From the NCBI RefSeq assembly GCF_036013935.1, contig NZ_CP107902.1, forward strand, positions 8,279,001-8,343,000: a stretch of 64,000 nt of DNA, given 5' to 3'. Of the stretch, positions 60,928 to 64,000 are shown piece after piece. This stretch comes from Streptomyces sp. NBC_00461. GTDB lineage: Bacteria > Actinomycetota > Actinomycetes > Streptomycetales > Streptomycetaceae. The stretch's first letter is position 1, and every line of letters starts with the position of its first letter. Made by a program: the position numbers and the translations under genes. A model generated the notes under the pieces. The model had not been told where the DNA came from. It made no database searches and was given only the letters and a program-made list of their open reading frames with translations.

Positions 60928-61153
60928 CAGGACAGCTCTTCGGCAAACCGTCTTCCGGTGAGTCCCTCCGGCCCCCCGCTACGAGACGAACAGCGCGCCC
61001 TGCGTCGAGCACCGGTTCGGCGCCTTGATCACAGGCCGGACACAGCGTGCAGCCAAGGCGGCCGCCGTGGGCGAAGTGCCAGCAGACTGCTCGCCGTCCG
61101 GACCATGCGATGTCCGCGTTCCGCGTACCGTCCCGTACCGATCGAGGGAGACC

Positions 61154-61813
61154 ATGCACAGCACCCAGACCCGCCTCCGCCACGGAGCCCTGGCGGCGAG
61201 CGCGGCGGTCCTCGCGCTGCTCGCGGCCGGGTGCTCGAAGGCGTCCGCGGGCGCCCAGGCCGGTGGCTGCCGCGCCGACGTCCACTGGCCGGAACGGGAA
61301 CAGACCGCATGGCTGCGCACCGCGGTGACCTTCCGCGATACGGCCGACGGGGACAACGCGTCGTACGAAAAGGCGTCGGTCGTCATTGGGGCACAGCCGA
61401 CGGGTGATGTCCGGCCGCTGTGCCGACCACTGGCCGTGCAGGTGGAGTTCTGGACCCTCACCGCCACCGCGGCGGGATCCGAGATGTCGTTCGTCATGCG
61501 CTACCAGCTGTCCACAGACGGCAGCAGAACCCGTACGGTCGGCTTCCCCGTCGGCCTTCCCACCGTCCGGGACGTCACCTGCACCCGGGTCCTTGTGGCG
61601 GCGTACCCGGGCCCGCCCCTGACCGACGGCGAACAACCACGGACGACACGGGACCCGGCCGCCACCGGGGACACCGGCGTGCGCTTCGGGACGAAGCGGA
61701 TCGGCGCTTACCGGCTGCTCCCGGCCCGGGGCCCCGCCCAATGCGACGCGGACCGCTCGACTCCGAGCCCCTCACCCACCGGGACGACGGGCTGGAACAT
61801 CTACCATCCGTGA
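61154..61813 (+). CDS. putative secreted lipoprotein
   Basis: The 219-residue protein begins with a lipoprotein signal: basic MHSTQTRLRHG, hydrophobic ALAASAAVLALLAAGC with lipobox LAAGC (Cys27). The mature part has four further Cys (GGCRADVHW, RPLCRPLAV, DVTCTRVL, AQCDADRS), possibly two disulfides, a WPEREQTAWLRTAVTFRDTA segment and a Pro/Ser/Thr-rich tail. I do not recognise the domain. ATG 61154 has GAGGGAG upstream. It is monocistronic, with a hairpin just after the stop. Confidence 0.75.
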   Translation: MHSTQTRLRHGALAASAAVLALLAAGCSKASAGAQAGGCRADVHWPEREQTAWLRTAVTFRDTADGDNASYEKASVVIGAQPTGDVRPLCRPLAVQVEFWTLTATAAGSEMSFVMRYQLSTDGSRTRTVGFPVGLPTVRDVTCTRVLVAAYPGPPLTDGEQPRTTRDPAATGDTGVRFGTKRIGAYRLLPARGPAQCDADRSTPSPSPTGTTGWNIYHP

Positions 61814-61820
61814 CGCCGTC

Positions 61821-61840
61821 ACGGCCGGATGGTCGGCCGT
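61821..61840 (+). terminator. hairpin after the lipoprotein gene
   Basis: ACGGCCG (61821-61827) pairs with CGGCCGT (61834-61840) around GATGGT; outer GTGAC/GTCAC arms extend it with mismatches. Confidence 0.55.
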
Positions 61841-61854
61841 AACGACGGTCACAA

Positions 61855-62180
61855 GAAAGAGGTGACCACGCAGGCATGATCATGCGATCAGGTGAGGAAT
61901 GGACCACCATGTCGATGAGCGTACGAAGCATCTCCAGGGTGCCCTCGAATCCGGGCTCTGAAGAGGCCGCTGAACAAGGGCAGTTCGAGGGATGGCGCCC
62001 GGTGCAAGCCCATGATGCTGGTTGACACCCCGCTGGGCGAGCCGGCCCCGGCCTTGAGCGAAGTCAGCGTCTTCCAGGGCCAGTTCCAGGGGTTGACGGG
62101 TGTGCAGGGTCAGCGCCTGTAGCCCGGCTTCGGCTTCTTCCCGCGCACCCCATCGGCCCCGCCGGCCTGACCCATCACGA
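61855..62180. other. region without a recognisable gene
   Basis: Short frames in all directions have weak coding character and no recognised family. A start-like ATCATGCGATCAGG and TGAGGAATGG occur near 61880, but the frame soon stops. Probably intergenic or decayed DNA. Confidence 0.4.
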
Positions 62181-62355
62181 CGACCTCCCCCTCGGCACCC
62201 GGCTGTCTGTCCGCTACAGCCCCGAGGACCCCGCGACCTTCGACTTCGCCCCACCCTACGATTCCGATCCTCACGGCAGGGTGATCGTGTGGATCGTCGT
62301 GACGATGGCCTGGGGCGCGATCGTCACGCTGGCCAGCTTGCACGCTCTACTCTGA
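62181..62355 (+). pseudogene. membrane protein C-terminal remnant (DUF3592-like)
   Basis: The frame ending at 62355 reads LPLGTRLSVRYSPEDPATFD, then PHGRVIVWIVVTMAWGAIVT and LASLHALL. It has the VRYSPEDP turn and single TM helix typical of DUF3592-like surface proteins (VLYDPxDPS). No start or N-terminal half is found upstream. The family assignment is tentative. Confidence 0.35.
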
Positions 62356-62792
62356 GACCTCCAAGACGGGCCGGGCGGCCGGGCAGTGCGCAGTCCGTGG
62401 AGGCAGGGCACGCAGTCCGGTCCCTGAAGTCCCATGAGCGCGCGGTACTCGTGGTGCAGCCGTTCCCGCTCGATCGCCTACCGTCTGACATCGGCCCGCG
62501 CACCGGCCGCCTCGTGGAACTGTCCGAGCCGTCCTACGCCTGCAGGCTCGCCGCACAGGTCGTGGCCCTCGACGGCTGGGTCACTGTCCTGCCACTCCTG
62601 GAGCGGATCGCGCCCCGCGCAGTAGCAACCGTCGCCGATCAGATGACGAGCTGATCCGCGGCGACGTACGGCACCCTGCCGAGCCGCACGGCACCTCGTG
62701 TGCCAGGCCACGGCATCTCAACGCGGGCGCCGGCCGGATCGCTGGGAGCAGCAGGCCCCCTCCCTGTCACCGACGATTGCGAGACTCACTCC
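62356..62792. other. unassigned interval
   Basis: An open plus-strand stretch to 62654 includes LKSHERAVLVVQPFPLDRLP and LAAQVVALDGWVTVLPLLER but has no convincing start and no recognised family; the remaining 138 bp contain the promoter side of the gene at 62793. Confidence 0.3.
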
Positions 62793-64000
62793 ATGATTCC
62801 GAAGCTGCCCCTGCACGACCCCCGTTGGCGTGACCTTGAGGGTGTGACAGCCGACGAGGTGAGAGCACTCCTGGGGCAGATGGCGTCCACGGCTGCCACT
62901 GGGACCGGTGATGAATGGAGGCGGACCTGGACGCACCTGACCGGCGGCCTGATAGACGGCGGAGTCGTTTCCGACGGGGCCTATGCGTCCCTGCCGCATC
63001 TCGTAGAGGCGGCAGCGGCCCTGCCTCCGGGGCAGACCGTGGATTTCTGGGTGGACATGGGCTTCATGATGACCGCGGATTACAGGCCCCCCGTCCCGGC
63101 CGACCTCGGGGCGGGGTTCAGCGCCGCGCTGCGTCTGGCCGAGCGGGCGGCCACCCGAAGCCTCCTTGCCGCACCCGCGCAGATGTACCCCCACCTCGCG
63201 CTGTCCTGTGTGGCCTTCACCGGTCACCACATCGCCCCAGCGCTGCAGCGGCTTCCCGATGGCCAGGAAAGTGAGCTGCTGCTGGTGTGCCCCGGGTGCG
63301 GAAGCGATACCGAGATCCCCGAGTTCTTCGTGAACCCGGTGCGTCCGCCTGTCGAGGCTCCACAGCTGCCTGATCCCGCCCCGGTCCGCCAAGGAGAGCA
63401 TCCCTGGGGTGAGGTCGCCGCGGCTTTGGAGCAGGAGACGCCGGGGGAGGGATGGGAGCCGTTCCTGCGGGTGGCACGCGAAGTCGCGGCGGCGGGCGTA
63501 CCCCCCGAAACACCGGGGCAGGCCGTCCTGTGCCTGGTCGCCGGCCTGGTCGCTCTCAAGGGCGCCCCGCACCGGGCCGGGAGGGAATGGGCCCGCCGAC
63601 TGATGTCGCTCACCGGATACTTCCGCTGCTGGGACTGTGAGCGGACATGGACGATCGCTGACGGTCTGGCGGAGAATCCGGACGGTGCGCTCCCCCGGAA
63701 CCATCTGGCGGAAGCGTGGACGGACTCCGGCTGGTCGGCTGTTACGGGAGAATCGGCGTCGCCGTCGGCGGGCGGAACAGGTGAAGCGGCGACCCGGTTC
63801 CGGCGGGAGGGGAACGCTCTGCTTGCGGCCGACGGCACATGCTGGGGCCGTATATCGGTGTTCTCCGATTCCGCGCCCGGTTCCATCGGGGGTGTCGACT
63901 CACTGGCGGTGGTATCCCGTTCCGGTCAGCCTGCGCTCGTGGCCGGTGCCGGCGACAGAGGCATGCTGTGCCTGTGGGATGCGGCCGACGGCCGACTCGT
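62793..64000 (+). CDS. WD40-repeat-type protein, N-terminal part (runs off window)
   Basis: ATG 62793 opens a frame that stays open to the window end (402 codons). About 330 residues show no known catalytic motif but include two Cys pairs (LLVCPGCGSDTEIPEFF and YFRCWDCERTWTI) that could bind zinc. Near the end, SLAVVSRSGQPALVAGAGDR followed by GMLCLWDAADGRLV is a canonical WD40 blade, so a beta-propeller follows outside the window. Similar proteins occur in Streptomyces as large WD40 proteins of unknown role, often linked to conflict or signalling systems. No gene symbol is justified. Confidence 0.75.
   Translation, partial: MIPKLPLHDPRWRDLEGVTADEVRALLGQMASTAATGTGDEWRRTWTHLTGGLIDGGVVSDGAYASLPHLVEAAAALPPGQTVDFWVDMGFMMTADYRPPVPADLGAGFSAALRLAERAATRSLLAAPAQMYPHLALSCVAFTGHHIAPALQRLPDGQESELLLVCPGCGSDTEIPEFFVNPVRPPVEAPQLPDPAPVRQGEHPWGEVAAALEQETPGEGWEPFLRVAREVAAAGVPPETPGQAVLCLVAGLVALKGAPHRAGREWARRLMSLTGYFRCWDCERTWTIADGLAENPDGALPRNHLAEAWTDSGWSAVTGESASPSAGGTGEAATRFRREGNALLAADGTCWGRISVFSDSAPGSIGGVDSLAVVSRSGQPALVAGAGDRGMLCLWDAADGRL

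Overview
The window is high-GC actinobacterial DNA, almost certainly from a Streptomyces. The signs are strong third-position GC, GTG/ATG starts with GGAGG sites, ATGA/GTGA gene coupling, and the gene content. There are no rRNA, tRNA or CRISPR features, and only a scrap of an insertion sequence.

Bases 1-44500 form a dormancy / low-oxygen stress island of the kind known as the DevR (DosR) regulon in Mycobacterium and the OsdR cluster in Streptomyces coelicolor. It holds a DevS/DosS-type GAF histidine kinase (2303) and a DevR-type regulator (26292). There are six intact and about four broken universal stress proteins, three CBS-BON proteins and an Hsp20. It also carries Rv1733c-family membrane proteins (one intact, one broken), two zinc alcohol dehydrogenases, a flavodoxin, and a metal P-type ATPase fused to hemerythrin. 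Central-carbon enzymes are phosphoketolase, a GNAT/acyl-CoA synthetase fusion, pyruvate phosphate dikinase, and a beta-phosphoglucomutase/GH65 phosphorylase pair. A 14-bp palindrome close to GGGCCGNNCGGCCC recurs mostly 40-140 bp upstream of these genes and is the likely DevR-family operator. A separate minus-strand block (10026-15811) encodes an OmpR-type two-component system followed by a five-gene redox operon: small anchored protein, ApbE, ferric-reductase-like heme protein, NuoF-like protein and 3Fe-4S ferredoxin.

The island is also heavily decayed. About twenty gene remnants lie among the intact genes: nitroreductases, permease, arginine deiminase, ornithine carbamoyltransferase, GAPDH, aldehyde dehydrogenase, hydrogenase-maturation protease, MBL hydrolase, P-type ATPase, SulP, PPK2, aldo/keto reductase and several USPs. 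Many are joined to each other at abrupt deletion junctions. The lost functions are also anaerobic or energy-stress functions, so the region looks like an eroding dormancy island.

Bases 44533-60804 are different: intact, tightly packed and without the palindrome. One minus-strand run encodes the E1alpha, E1beta and E2 subunits of a 2-oxoacid dehydrogenase, then PaaN, thiolase, PaaF-, PaaH- and PaaG-like enzymes and phenylacetyl-CoA epoxidase PaaABCDE. A divergent Lrp/AsnC regulator sits at its head, and next to it a HisC-type aminotransferase is coupled to a second PaaN-like protein. Together they suggest phenylalanine -> phenylpyruvate -> phenylacetyl-CoA -> ring epoxidation and beta-oxidation, without needing a phenylacetate-CoA ligase, which is absent here. 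The second PaaN-like protein has lost both aldehyde dehydrogenase catalytic residues.

Bases 60805-64000 hold a putative lipoprotein, a poorly coding stretch with a membrane-protein remnant, and the 5' part of a WD40-type protein that runs off the window.
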